Positions 1 to 7,997 of a DNA stretch of 64,000 bases are shown here, piece after piece. The notes under the pieces are model-generated. The model did not search any database and was not told where the DNA came from. It saw only the letters and a list, made by a program, of their open reading frames with translations. The stretch is from Effrenium voratum. Taxonomy: Eukaryota > Sar > Dinophyceae > Suessiales > Symbiodiniaceae. Positions within the stretch are counted from its first letter, which is position 1. Every line of letters begins with the position of its first letter. The stretch spans positions 1,164,338-1,228,337 of the forward strand of contig CAUJNA010000513.1 in the NCBI GenBank assembly GCA_963377175.1, given 5' to 3'. A program made the translations under genes and the position numbers.

Positions 1-84
1 ATGAAAACTCCAAGTGCTGTGCCCCATCAATATTCTATTACGCATGAAATAATAAGATTAATTGTAATTTATCCTATTATTTAA
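1..84 (+). CDS. Short AT-rich ORF, possibly 3' end of a gene cut by the window edge
   Basis: An open frame runs from an ATG at base 1 to TAA at 82-84 (27 codons). It ends two bases before the next ATG, the tight packing seen throughout this AT-rich block. The gene may start left of the window. No family recognised. Confidence 0.25.
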   Translation: MKTPSAVPHQYSITHEIIRLIVIYPII

Positions 85-85
85 T

Positions 86-292
86 ATGCAAAGGAGTTAT
101 ACAGATTATATGGATATAATAGATGAAGTAGAAAATATAGGACAAGTTGTAATAACTGATAATATATGTAAGAAAGTATGCTATTTTGTTTTAGAAATAG
201 TTAAGGTAGGAATAGAATATCTCAAAAATAAAAATGTAAATGTTAATATAAATGCCTCCAAAGAAGAAGCAAGAGAAACAAAAAGAGATTGA
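86..292 (+). CDS. Hypothetical 68-aa protein in virus-like AT-rich block
   Basis: Complete ORF with Asn, Lys, Ile and Val codons ending in A or T, quite unlike the GC-rich DNA after 1.85 kb. The middle (VCYFVLEIVKVGIEYL) is hydrophobic and could be an amphipathic or membrane-associated helix; the C-terminus is charged (EEARETKRD). It overlaps the next ORF by 41 bases in another frame, as in compact viral genomes. No family recognised. Confidence 0.4.
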   Translation: MQRSYTDYMDIIDEVENIGQVVITDNICKKVCYFVLEIVKVGIEYLKNKNVNVNINASKEEARETKRD

Positions 293-401
293 ATGTGTCA
301 AATGCGAAAAATGCGGTCAAACAATTAAACCATTAAATGAATTAGAATTAGATAAAGAACATGTTCATGTGGTAGAACCATGCATACAGTACATACAGTA
401 A
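252..401 (+). CDS. Hypothetical 49-aa protein with CxxC pairs
   Basis: ATG at 252, TAA at 399-401. The start is very basic (MPPKKKQEKQKE) and is followed by CVKCEKCG, a pair of closely spaced CxxC elements that could form half of a zinc ribbon. It overlaps the genes on both sides (41 and 22 bases). Nested overlaps in three frames favour a viral or phage-like origin. Too short to place in a family; it could also be a chance frame. Confidence 0.35.
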   Translation: MPPKKKQEKQKEIECVKCEKCGQTIKPLNELELDKEHVHVVEPCIQYIQ

Positions 402-496
402 AAAAGAAAGATGCCGACGGGAGCACAGTTGAAGAAAGTTGGGTAGAAAACTTCAAAAGTGGATTTGGTAGGTTATTTACACCTGAGAAAGAATGA
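380..496 (+). CDS. Hypothetical 38-aa ORF
   Basis: ATG at 380, TGA at 494-496, overlapping the preceding ORF by 22 bases. The product ends FKSGFGRLFTPEKE. It has no recognisable domain. Kept because it continues the head-to-tail chain of + strand ORFs. Confidence 0.25.
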   Translation: MHTVHTVKKKDADGSTVEESWVENFKSGFGRLFTPEKE

Positions 497-540
497 TGAA
501 ACATTAGTATTTAAAGAGTAGATTTAACACCACTTCAAAC

Positions 541-582
541 GCATAAATAAATATATAAATATATAAATATTTATATATAGAA
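541..582 (+). promoter_or_regulatory. A/T-only stretch before the 583 ORF, possible promoter
   Basis: About 40 bases made almost only of AAATAT/TATATA steps lie directly before the ATG at 583. AT-rich early promoters are usual in nucleocytoplasmic large DNA viruses. No defined motif can be matched, so this is inference. Confidence 0.2.
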
Positions 583-921
583 ATGTCTGAAGTTGAGAAT
601 GATGCTATTGCTGAACTATCAAAGAAGATAATGACAGTTAGTAAAAATGTTAAACTGTTGTACGAGATGATAAAAACTATTGACCAGAAACTTGATGCAA
701 AGGCAAACGAACCAAAAAATAACAATGAAGAGAAGGAAAAGACTGACAAAATCTTTGAAAAGAAAGGGATAGGCAGACCCAGCGGTGATTATGACACGAA
801 GCGTAAAAAATATTGCGATATGGTAAATAAGGGACAAATCAAAAGTCCAAAAGAACAAACATTAGAATATTATAAACTAATTAAGGGTGATGATGGTAAA
901 TATGTAATTGTTGAAAATTAA
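583..921 (+). CDS. Basic 112-aa protein with coiled N-terminus and GRPSGDY motif
   Basis: The best supported ORF of the left block. Residues 1-45 look helical (AELSKKIMTVSKNVKLLYEM). Residues 46-62 are a charged Asn/Lys/Glu linker. Residues 63-100 carry an AT-hook-like GRPSGDYDTKRKKY followed by a KSPKEQTLEYYKL segment. This pattern recalls small DNA-associated proteins of giant viruses, virophages or Polinton-like viruses, but that is an impression and no family name is claimed. Codon use is strongly A/T-ending. A homology search against viral metagenomes would settle it. Confidence 0.5.
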   Translation: MSEVENDAIAELSKKIMTVSKNVKLLYEMIKTIDQKLDAKANEPKNNNEEKEKTDKIFEKKGIGRPSGDYDTKRKKYCDMVNKGQIKSPKEQTLEYYKLIKGDDGKYVIVEN

Positions 922-941
922 AGTATAAATCATTCTAATAA

Positions 942-1043
942 ATGAATTTATTAGAGATGTTTAGCGGAACAGGCAGTGTAGGAACCATAGCAAAGTCGCT
1001 CGGTTTTAATGTAATATCGATATTAATTGAGAAATTTTGGTGA
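942..1043 (+). pseudogene. 5' fragment of a C5 cytosine DNA methyltransferase
   Basis: Translation from 942 begins with EMFSGTGSVG followed by an AKSLGFNV segment. This matches motif I (S-adenosylmethionine binding, FxGxGG-like) and the helix after it in bacteriophage and giant-virus C5 methyltransferases. The frame loses similarity after about 30 codons and stops at 1041-1043. The catalytic PC motif and the target-recognition region are absent. A repeat array starts 55 bases downstream, so the gene was probably broken by rearrangement. Homology rests on one short motif. Confidence 0.5.
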
Positions 1044-1097
1044 GTTTGGTGAATTAAGGAAAACAAGGTTGCGGTTGGGGTTGAAATCAAGTTTCAA

Positions 1098-1258
1098 CCC
1101 TTTTGGTGGAACCTCTTTCCCCCTTTGGTGGAGACAATTTTATCACTTTTTTAATAGGGCTTCCACCTTTGGTGGAACATTTTTTTAATAGGGCTTCCCC
1201 CTTTGGTGGAAGCTCTTTCCCCCTTTGGTGGAACCTCTTTCCCCCTTTGGTGGAACCA
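1098..1258 (+). repeat. Tandem array of CCCCTTTGGTGGAACCTCTTT units
   Basis: Seven copies of a CTTTGGTGGAA core, spaced about 20-40 bases apart, some preceded by TAATAGGGCTT. One copy reads TTCCACCTTTGGTGGAA, a 7-bp stem with a 3-base loop. The array directly follows the truncated methyltransferase. Its GC content is higher than the DNA around it. Confidence 0.7.
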
Positions 1259-1515
1259 TTGAAGTTCAGGGGTCAGACGATGATGAATACTTCGCTTATT
1301 CTATCAACTACACTTCATCATGAATAGTTCTAATAAGATACAATTATCAGATTTATTCAATATATTTGTAAATGTCTATTGTGTGGTTGGTTGTTTGATT
1401 TTTTGTTTGGTTTGTTGTTTGGTGTTTTTTTCTACGAGGGTCTTACCCCAGAGCAAAAATATTATTTGTGTCTAAAACTATTTAAAGGGTAGATTGCATT
1501 TTATTGTAGAAGATT
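1259..1515. other. AT-rich gap without a supported gene
   Basis: Contains T-rich runs (GTTTGTTGTTTGG type) and ends with AT-rich sequence before the ATG at 1516. No ORF with coding character seen. Confidence 0.4.
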
Positions 1516-2325
1516 ATGGAAAGGAAATATTGCGCGTGTTGTGGATGTCATAAGGATGGAAATGTATTTACCGATAGTTGTAAAACTTGTGATAGATGCC
1601 GTGAAAGGCAGAAAAAGAAAGACCAAAGAAAGAGACTGATAAAAGCGATGGATAAGCAACAAAAAGAAATAGAAGAAGGAGAAAAACAATACTGCACACA
1701 TTGTAAAATGAATAGAAAGATTGGGTTATTTTCGGAAAATCATAAAACTTGTGATTTGTGTAGAGAAAAAATGAAAATCTACTTGCAGACATGGAGAGAT
1801 AATCATAAAGAGGAGATACGTGAAATACATATTTCTTCGCAAGGGGGGAAAATTCATGTCCATAGAGGACTCTCATCAGGGCGCGCTGGTGTGCGTCGAC
1901 GTGTTGTGGAAGCCCGGCAACTTCCAGGGCGACGGGGCCAAGAGGGTCGGAGTGTGCTGTCAAGCAACACTGACCTGGAGCTGTGGAGCCAGGCGCCGGT
2001 CGTCCAACGACTGGATGGCTGCTGCGTTGTTGCCGGAGGCTGCCGTGTTCACCGCCAGGTCTGTTACTTGTGCGTAGGGCGTCAGAGCGAGGGCCAGCTG
2101 CCCTCAGTTACCTCTCCGTTGTCCAGGATCTCCGGCTTCGGTCTTGGAGCGAGGCCGTCTCCGCGGCTTCGTCTTGGAGCGAGGCCGGCTGGGCGGCTTC
2201 GGTCTTGGAACCCGCGCCAGGCCCGCGCCAGGCCCGCGCCAGGCCCGCGCCAGGCCCGCGCCAGGCCCGCGCCAGGCCCGCGCCAGGCGCACCACGAAGT
2301 ACAGTTCACCGCAAAATTTCGGTGA
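1516..2325 (+). CDS. Cys-rich two-module protein; ORF chimeric after about residue 105
   Basis: Residues 1-105 hold two similar modules. Each begins YCxxC, continues about 15 residues and ends KTCDxCRE (first at residues 6-36, second at 59-85). Two CxxC pairs per module suggest a zinc-binding fold. The stretch between and after the modules is Lys/Arg/Gln-rich and helical. Modules of this kind occur in algal virus and related mobile genomes, but no family name is certain. Near base 1850 composition jumps from AT-rich to GC-rich and the frame continues only as Arg/Pro/Ala low-complexity sequence ending in translated tandem repeats. The natural C-terminus is therefore lost; residues after about 110 are unlikely to be real protein. 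Confidence 0.45.
   Translation: MERKYCACCGCHKDGNVFTDSCKTCDRCRERQKKKDQRKRLIKAMDKQQKEIEEGEKQYCTHCKMNRKIGLFSENHKTCDLCREKMKIYLQTWRDNHKEEIREIHISSQGGKIHVHRGLSSGRAGVRRRVVEARQLPGRRGQEGRSVLSSNTDLELWSQAPVVQRLDGCCVVAGGCRVHRQVCYLCVGRQSEGQLPSVTSPLSRISGFGLGARPSPRLRLGARPAGRLRSWNPRQARARPAPGPRQARARPAPGPRQAHHEVQFTAKFR
1830..1880. other. Composition junction: AT-rich virus-like DNA to GC-rich DNA
   Basis: Within about 50 bases the sequence changes from A/T-ending codons and Lys-rich ORFs to GC-rich DNA with GCGC-rich codons. No target duplication or inverted end is visible on the left because the block runs off the window. Either an endogenous viral fragment ends here or two molecules were joined in assembly. 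Confidence 0.6.
2135..2287 (+). repeat. GC-rich tandem repeats (24-bp and 11-bp units)
   Basis: Three partial copies of CGGCTTCGGTCTTGGAGCGA at 2135-2210 are followed by seven exact 11-bp units of CCCGCGCCAGG at 2211-2287. All frames across the 11-bp array are open, which explains several overlapping Arg/Pro/Ala ORFs here. Confidence 0.85.
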
Positions 2326-2430
2326 TTTGTCCCGAAATTTTCGCCTTGAGGTCGTCCTCAAGTGGCGCGGGCTTGGCAGGCTGGTGCGCTTGGACATGAA
2401 TTGAGGGAAAATTTCCTTCAATTCATGGTC
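2318..2430. repeat. Cluster of short hairpins
   Basis: CTTGAGG-TCG-TCCTCAAG and CATGAATTGA...TCAATTCATG (2395-2428) are perfect inverted repeats with short loops. A GAAATTT pair flanks GTGATTTGTCC. Nothing coding is supported. Confidence 0.55.
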
Positions 2431-2439
2431 CAGGTCATG

Positions 2440-2893
2440 CCTTTAGCCTAATGCCGAAACTATGCGTGGCGTGCAAAGTTTCATGGGACAAATACAAGCG
2501 TGCTACAGTCCTCCCCCCACGGGAGGACTTGCGTTTTCCTGGGAAGAATTCCGACCTCGGGTGGCGCGGGCTTGGCAGGCTGGCTCCGATGCCGGGCAGG
2601 TGGCGCAGCCGGGTGGCGCAGTGCCAAGCCACCGTATGACCGTATGACCGTATGATCCGTATGATTCGTATGACTCGGCAGGCTGGCGTGGCTCCGATGC
2701 CGGGCAGGTGGCGCGGCCGGATGGAGGCTCCAACGCCGTGCCGGGCCTGAGGGGTTTTACAGGAACCTATTGGAACCTCTTGGAACCGTGTAGGAAATCT
2801 ACAGGAAACCCAGCCCTCTTCTTCTTTTTTTATGGACTTCCTATGGGTTTCCTGTGAGTTTCCTATGGGTTTCCTATAGGTTTCCTATAGGTT
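2440..2893 (+). repeat. Repeat field: TGCCGGGCAGGTGGCGC modules, CCGTATGA array, TTTCCTATAGG array
   Basis: A TGCCGGGCAGGTGGCGC module occurs near 2590 and 2697 and again near 8174 and 11,890-12,085. At 2631-2677 five CCGTATGA-like units stand in tandem. At 2755-2893 11-bp GGTTTCCTATA/GGAACC units repeat and run to the left end of the retrotransposon, so the element appears to have entered this array. The right flank (8124-8140) again contains TTTCCTATAAGG. Confidence 0.7.
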
Positions 2894-3023
2894 CGCTGCA
2901 TGTACTTGTTCATGTGTGTTTTTACCCATGATGATCTTTTCGTGCGACATTCTGGTGCTCGATGCTTAGCGGGGTGCAGGGGTGCATTCATATCCTCGAA
3001 CATAGTGTTCGGGGTGTGTCTGA
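2894..3023 (+). repeat. Split direct repeat A1, left end of element
   Basis: 130 bp identical to 7752-7881 (offset 4858). Begins CGCTGCATGTACTTG and ends GGGGTGTGTCTGA. Identity stops at both edges. Confidence 0.9.
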
Positions 3024-3230
3024 GCTCACTAGCCTGCTGCGCGGTTGCATGCTTGCAACATGCGCTGGGCAAGCGTGCCTGGCGCGAAAGACATGCGTGT
3101 CTTGAACAACTTTGCTCAACCAGAAAACTTGCTCTTCAAGCAGGTGCATTTATAGATCTACATTTTCGTTCTTTCCTTTTTTGTTGGTAACATACCATCC
3201 GCTGGCACATTGCAACGCGTTGCGGCAGCA

Positions 3231-4454
3231 ATGGAACATGGAGACTCGTCCGAAGCCGACCCCACTTTTGTTTCACTCATGAATGAGTGCCAGATTGCAG
3301 ATGTCTTCCAAGATGACCTTTTGCAAGCAGGTTGGACGCGTGAAACATTTCAGTTCTGTGTCACTCGACTGGAGGATCTTGATGATTTTCTGACGGAAAC
3401 ATTTGCGGAGCCCATTGCTGGTTTGCCGCTGGCTCGTTTTCGCCTGCTGTGGAACAAGTGCCAGCAGGTTCCAACCGCTCCTGCGCCATCTGAGGAGCAG
3501 GATACACCTGTGGCGGCTGAAGGCTCGCAGGGTTGGTCAGAGACTTTTGCACCGAGAATGGCTACGAGCAAGATCAGAGAATTGAAGCAAGCCTTTGAAA
3601 AGGCTTATCCTAGCGAATTGCTCACTGCGGACAACTGTCCTAGCACAAGGCTGCTCAGCTTGGTGTTTAAGCAAGTTTCTGCAAAGGAGTGGCGATGGAT
3701 CCCCTGGAAATGGCGGCTGTCCATTACCAAACATGACGAAGTGGTGCACTCCAGAACTCCCAAGCTCGCCAAGGTGGAGCACTTGCAGTTGCATGATCTC
3801 ATGTGCGATGAGCCTCCTGCGCTTGACATTGCAAACATGGGAATGCATGCGGTCAACACTTCCATGCATGTTCACAACTTGGCTATCGCGATTTGCCGGG
3901 GCGCACATCTGGCAACACTGAATACTTACAAAAACCGCTTCATGCAGTTGCTCAGTGCCAGGTTCGAGCAATCATCAGGTCTGCGCGCCCCTAGCCTGCA
4001 AGAAGCCCAACAGGCGGATCAACGCCTTTGGCAACAGGTCGGCGAGTTGGTCACTGACAAGGGATGGAAGCTGGACGATGCAATTTACGAATTTGCTGTA
4101 CTCAGGCCCGATATGCAAGCGCTGCTGCAGCCTCGTTGCAAACCGGTGATTCTGGCTCACCCTGGGAATTCCTTTGCAACTTCGTCGAGTCGGAAAGGTG
4201 GCAAGGCTCAGGGCAAGGGAAAGAAAAGCGCCAAAGGGCCTGCGGGGCCCAAACGCCCTGGGCTGAACAGTCAGCAGTGGATTGCGGAAGTGGTCAAAGA
4301 TGGCCGGCGTCACACCTTGTGCATGCAATGGAACGCAGGACGCTGCTCCATGGCGCAATGCAACTTTCTACATGCTTGCGCTTACCCCAAGGCAGACGGC
4401 GTAGCTTGCGCGGGCTCGCATGCGGCTCGAGACCATGCTAGCGCCTCGCACTGA
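3231..4454 (+). CDS. Gag-like protein with C-terminal CCCH zinc finger
   Basis: Likely nucleocapsid/RNA-binding protein of the retrotransposon, 407 aa from the first ATG at 3231 (a TTG seven codons upstream is also in frame). The N-terminal 100 residues resemble gag starts in dinoflagellate retroelements (LLQAGWTRETFQFCVTRLED). A basic Lys/Gly stretch (RKGGKAQGKGKKSAKG) precedes the finger. The finger is C-x7-C-x5-C-x3-H (CMQWNAGRCSMAQCNFLHAC), a CCCH type that binds single-stranded RNA and replaces the CCHC knuckle of most Gag proteins. The frame ends with TGA at 4452-4454, and the pol frame continues in phase directly after it. Confidence 0.7.
   Translation: MEHGDSSEADPTFVSLMNECQIADVFQDDLLQAGWTRETFQFCVTRLEDLDDFLTETFAEPIAGLPLARFRLLWNKCQQVPTAPAPSEEQDTPVAAEGSQGWSETFAPRMATSKIRELKQAFEKAYPSELLTADNCPSTRLLSLVFKQVSAKEWRWIPWKWRLSITKHDEVVHSRTPKLAKVEHLQLHDLMCDEPPALDIANMGMHAVNTSMHVHNLAIAICRGAHLATLNTYKNRFMQLLSARFEQSSGLRAPSLQEAQQADQRLWQQVGELVTDKGWKLDDAIYEFAVLRPDMQALLQPRCKPVILAHPGNSFATSSSRKGGKAQGKGKKSAKGPAGPKRPGLNSQQWIAEVVKDGRRHTLCMQWNAGRCSMAQCNFLHACAYPKADGVACAGSHAARDHASASH
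4452..4454 (+). promoter_or_regulatory. In-frame TGA between gag and pol, possible readthrough site
   Basis: Gag and pol share the same frame; only this TGA (context CAC-TGA-CAG-GAT) separates them. No other stop occurs from 3231 to 7301. No ATG opens pol for its first 30 codons. The CAG after the stop resembles known leaky contexts (stop-CAR). It could equally be a single mutation of a formerly fused ORF. Confidence 0.4.
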
Positions 4455-7301
4455 CAGGATATCGTCCCGGACGGGGCAGGCCGGGAAAGTAGCTTTCATG
4501 ATATTCTGCCCCAGGATCCTGGAAATGTTGCACCTGTGTGCAACATGACCGATCCAACACAGCACGCCGCTGAATGCGAGCCCGGTTTTTCGTGCAGTCA
4601 GTCTGTCCAGAAAGCCACTTTGTTCAGTCAAGCTCCTCAGCGCCAACAAGATGTTTCACCAGCATGCAGTATACCCAAACCAACTCGGCAAGCGCAAGAC
4701 CGCGAGCCTGGAGTTCCTGGCAGCCAAGCTGCCCAGGAGCCATTTTTGCAGAATCAAGTTCATCCACGATTTTTTCTGGATCTCTGTTCAGGAAGCTCCG
4801 TGCCATTGTCCAGAGCAATGATGGAGGCGGGAAAATGCGTTCTTCATTGTGACATTCCATTGGATGCAGCAACCAATGCGGTCAACGATGCCGTATTCAG
4901 CTCCTTGGAGCGGCTCTGTTCTGCTGGAGTAGTAGGATACCTGGCGGTAAAGACAAATGGCAGGGAGCGCAGCCTGCTACAATTGCCTGCGCTGAAGCAA
5001 ATGGTGCACCTTTTGTATTTGGCAGGCGGAGCAGGAGGTCAGGGGCACTTGGAGCAACCTGCCAATGCTGTTTCTTGGGAGGAAGATGTTGTGCAGACGT
5101 GGCTCCGTCGCGCAGGCGCCACATGCATCAGCGTCCCGGCTTGCAGCGTTGGGCTGGACGGTGACCACAGCTGGTTGTTTGCGGGCACGCATGCAAGCTT
5201 CGACGCACTGGCCTTTTCAAGTGACCATTCTCCCGAACCTCATCCAGAAACGTCTACAATCAGACTGGCGGACAGCTCAACTCCCAGTGAGAGGACAGCA
5301 GAGTACCCGCTGGAGCTTGCCAGGCGTTTTGCGGCGATTGTGGCGCCGATGTGTTCTGGACCTGCAAAACAGCTGACATTGCAGGAAGCTCTCTCCTGGA
5401 TTCCAATCAAGCGCATTCATGAGCCACCATGGGCTCTTCACGATGGTGCAGGTGGGAATCCAGATTGGAGTGCTCCGCAGAATGACAACTACCTACAGGC
5501 CTTACGCCACACATGGGTGAAGCTGGTGTTAGATGGTGGCCTCCACAAGAAGTTGATGGCACATTTGCAGCAACATTCAGCAGAACCTCCTTTTTCTGAA
5601 GCAGATTTGGCACCTTTCAAAACAGCTTTGATCAATTTTTTGTCATTGCAGGATACTGATTGGGCCATACCCCAGTGGCAACCCTTCCGGCTTCATATTT
5701 TGGATCGTTTGTGCTCCTTGCTTCGGCACCCTGACAAGGCCGTTATGCCCGCCTTATTTGAAGGAGTTCCCTCCGGCTTCCATCACAACATTCCTCACAG
5801 TACAATTTTCCCAGCCCGTGACACCACCATTGTTGCCGATACCAATCTTTCAGTGCACTTTTCCAATTGGAGCAATGCGGAAGCCAATGCTGACTTGGTG
5901 AGCGATCTCATTCAGCAGGAGATGGCAGAAGGATGGGTCTACCGCTTTGACGGTGACTTAACACAAGCTCAGCAATGTTTCCCCGCAGGGGTTGCCATTG
6001 GTAAGCTTAATGTGGTTACGGCCCCAGGCCGCAAACCAAGATTGATTTTGGACAGCACCATTTGTGGAACCAACCAGCGGTGCCTTATCCCAGATCGATG
6101 CACAGTCCCTTCACCCAAAGACGTGCTAAGAGTGTTCCCACTGCGTGAAAATGCTGAAGAACTTTGGGGTTTCTCGCTCGATATACAAGCCGCCCACAAA
6201 AGAATTAGGTTGCTACCGGCAGAACAGGGACTGTTCGGTTTTCGTCATCAAGGACATTTGTATTTCTATCGGGTCACTCCGTTCGGAGCGACGCCGTCTG
6301 CACATTGGTGGGCGCGCGCAGGTGCTCTGCTGCTTCGCATTTTCCAAGACCTGGTTTTTTGGAAGCATGCCAGTTTGCTCTACGTGGACGATTTCTTATT
6401 CATGATGTGCAAGCGCGTTTTGCCGCTGTCAGCAACCATGATTGTGATATTGGCGCTTCTTTTGGGTTGTCCGATCAGTTGGCCAAAATGTGAGCTGGGA
6501 CCGCAAGTTATTTGGGTTGGGTGGTCTTTTCATTTTAGCTCAGGCTACGTAGCGCTGACTGAGGAAAAACGATTGAAGCTACTTGAGCAGATCGCGTCTT
6601 TGCTGACGCATCGGCATGTTTCTCGCAAGGCTCTAGAGCAGTTTATCGGCCTCTTTTTGTGGGTTACCAACTTGTTCCCTCTGATGCGTCCGTGGGTCTA
6701 CTTTCTGTACAAGGATTTGCGTAGCCCAATTGCAACCCAATACAGTTTGAACCCTGATCAATGGTTGCGCTTTTGCTCCATCATCAACGACGACCTGACC
6801 ATATCTGAAACTTTGCCCGGCACGAGCTTCCGAGTTGGGTCGCGTGTCTTAAGCGTAAGACACAAGCAGTTGAGGCGCAAGGCTGATTTGAGAGACGTGC
6901 GCATCACTGATAAGAGAATTTGGGTGAGGGTTTCAGACCCTACTAGTAGCAGGCGTAAACTGCATGAAGACTCTATTCACGCATTGCAGATGTGGAGAAC
7001 ATGGGCGTCCAGCATGCCACCAGTCCTTTCCTTGTATCCACCACGTTGGTGGAGCATCACTGCAGCAGCAGATGCTTGTGCAAAAGGCAATGATATTGGA
7101 GTCGGAGGATTCCTTCAAGACGCCAATGGCAAAGTTCTGTGGTTTTCGGAACTTTTCCACATGCCCAAAAGGACATTTCTTCTTATGAAACCTTTGCGCA
7201 AATGGGACTCTTGCACGTGGCAGCAAGCAAGGCGCCCAATTGCAGATTGTGCTGTGTACTTCCCACTGTTACAGACAACACATCAGTCGAGGCTGGCGTG
7301 A
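4455..7301 (+). CDS. Pol: methyltransferase-like domain, reverse transcriptase, N-terminal half of RNase H
   Basis: First ATG at 4545. Residues counted from 4536. About 85-240: a methyltransferase-like region opening FFLDLCSGSSVPLSRAM (motif I DLxSG) and continuing to GHLEQPANAVSWEE; the Pro-Cys catalytic motif is not apparent, so it may be inactive. About 440-800: reverse transcriptase, with motif A LDIQAAH, a TPFGATPSAHWWARA segment, YVDD at residues 616-619 (6381-6392) and GWSFHFSSGYVALT. About 840-880: start of RNase H (ADACAKGNDIGVGGF with its first Asp). Near 7165 the RNase H reading moves to the -1 frame, so this ORF ends in about 40 meaningless residues. The order is that of dinoflagellate DIRS-like elements. 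The RT keeps its catalytic aspartates and may be recent. Confidence 0.8.
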   Translation, partial: QDIVPDGAGRESSFHDILPQDPGNVAPVCNMTDPTQHAAECEPGFSCSQSVQKATLFSQAPQRQQDVSPACSIPKPTRQAQDREPGVPGSQAAQEPFLQNQVHPRFFLDLCSGSSVPLSRAMMEAGKCVLHCDIPLDAATNAVNDAVFSSLERLCSAGVVGYLAVKTNGRERSLLQLPALKQMVHLLYLAGGAGGQGHLEQPANAVSWEEDVVQTWLRRAGATCISVPACSVGLDGDHSWLFAGTHASFDALAFSSDHSPEPHPETSTIRLADSSTPSERTAEYPLELARRFAAIVAPMCSGPAKQLTLQEALSWIPIKRIHEPPWALHDGAGGNPDWSAPQNDNYLQALRHTWVKLVLDGGLHKKLMAHLQQHSAEPPFSEADLAPFKTALINFLSLQDTDWAIPQWQPFRLHILDRLCSLLRHPDKAVMPALFEGVPSGFHHNIPHSTIFPARDTTIVADTNLSVHFSNWSNAEANADLVSDLIQQEMAEGWVYRFDGDLTQAQQCFPAGVAIGKLNVVTAPGRKPRLILDSTICGTNQRCLIPDRCTVPSPKDVLRVFPLRENAEELWGFSLDIQAAHKRIRLLPAEQGLFGFRHQGHLYFYRVTPFGATPSAHWWARAGALLLRIFQDLVFWKHASLLYVDDFLFMMCKRVLPLSATMIVILALLLGCPISWPKCELGPQVIWVGWSFHFSSGYVALTEEKRLKLLEQIASLLTHRHVSRKALEQFIGLFLWVTNLFPLMRPWVYFLYKDLRSPIATQYSLNPDQWLRFCSIINDDLTISETLPGTSFRVGSRVLSVRHKQLRRKADLRDVRITDKRIWVRVSDPTSSRRKLHEDSIHALQMWRTWASSMPPVLSLYPPRWWSITAAADACAKGNDIGVGGFLQDANGKVLWFSELFHMPKRTFLLMKPLRKWDSCTWQQARRPIADCAVYFPLLQTTHQSRLA

Positions 7302-7735
7302 ACAAATTTTTCAGCTCAAAGTATCCTTTGTGCCGATTTCTGCAACAGCTTTGCTTGATGGCAACGCGCAGTGCTATCAGACTGGACACGACGCACATTC
7401 CTGGGGAACACAATATTGAGGCAGACGCGCTGAGTCGTTTACATGAAAACTTTCCAAAGCCAGAGCGCATGCAAGATCCCAACAGAGTCCGTTTCACCTT
7501 GCAAGACCTTTGGCAGGTTTGCCCAACTTGCAAAGTGTTGCCCAAAGGCACACGGTTGGGTTGGGATTTGCCATCCTCACAACTTCAGGGGGTATGTAGG
7601 AGCGAGGATGTTTTGCCGGGGCCTTTGGGGGGGGCTGATGGTTTGCTTGCCTGGTCTGTTTATGATGTGACACAAGGCCTCGCATTCCCGGCAAAACATC
7701 TGAGTGCGGTCGTGAGAGCTTCCTGCCCCCGATAA
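7166..7735 (+). pseudogene. C-terminal part of RNase H and pol tail, -1 frame
   Basis: Continues pol after a frameshift at CCCAAAAGGACA (about 7162-7173). SSYETFAQMGLLHVAASK carries the expected RNase H Glu. TDNTSVEAGVN carries the next Asp, and HIPGEHNIEADALSRL is the conserved C-terminal His/Asp segment. The tail runs through repeat B1 and stops at 7733-7735. Loss of one A from the AAAA run would explain it; programmed -1 shifting is less likely because no strict slippery heptamer is in phase. Confidence 0.75.
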
Positions 7736-7752
7736 GTCTCTGGGTACAAAAC
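7627..7752 (+). repeat. Split direct repeat B1
   Basis: 126 bp identical to 7998-8123 (offset 371), starting in a run of eight G and ending GGGTACAAAAC. Its last base is the first base of A2. The 3' end of pol is encoded through it. Confidence 0.9.
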
Positions 7753-7881
7753 GCTGCATGTACTTGTTCATGTGTGTTTTTACCCATGATGATCTTTTCG
7801 TGCGACATTCTGGTGCTCGATGCTTAGCGGGGTGCAGGGGTGCATTCATATCCTCGAACATAGTGTTCGGGGTGTGTCTGA
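7752..7881 (+). repeat. Split direct repeat A2
   Basis: 130-bp exact copy of A1, directly joined to B1. A 116-bp unique spacer (7882-7997) follows before B2. Confidence 0.9.
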
Positions 7882-7997
7882 TTTGTTCCCTTCCCTCCCA
7901 CCCATGTTTGCACTATTGAGGCACGATTTTCCATCGGTCAGTAATTCATGCCTTGCTCGCTCACAGCTGAGCTGTTATCGCTCCGTTGGGGGGCTGA

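Noticed and set aside
7139..7200. Programmed -1 frameshift in RNase H
   Set aside because: No X-XXY-YYZ slippery heptamer is in phase at CCCAAAAGG; a one-base loss in the A run is simpler. Not fully excluded.
2894..7881. Ordinary LTR retrotransposon with 130-bp LTRs
   Set aside because: The A repeats alone would fit, but the second pair (B1, B2) and the B1-A2 junction match the split direct repeat plan better.
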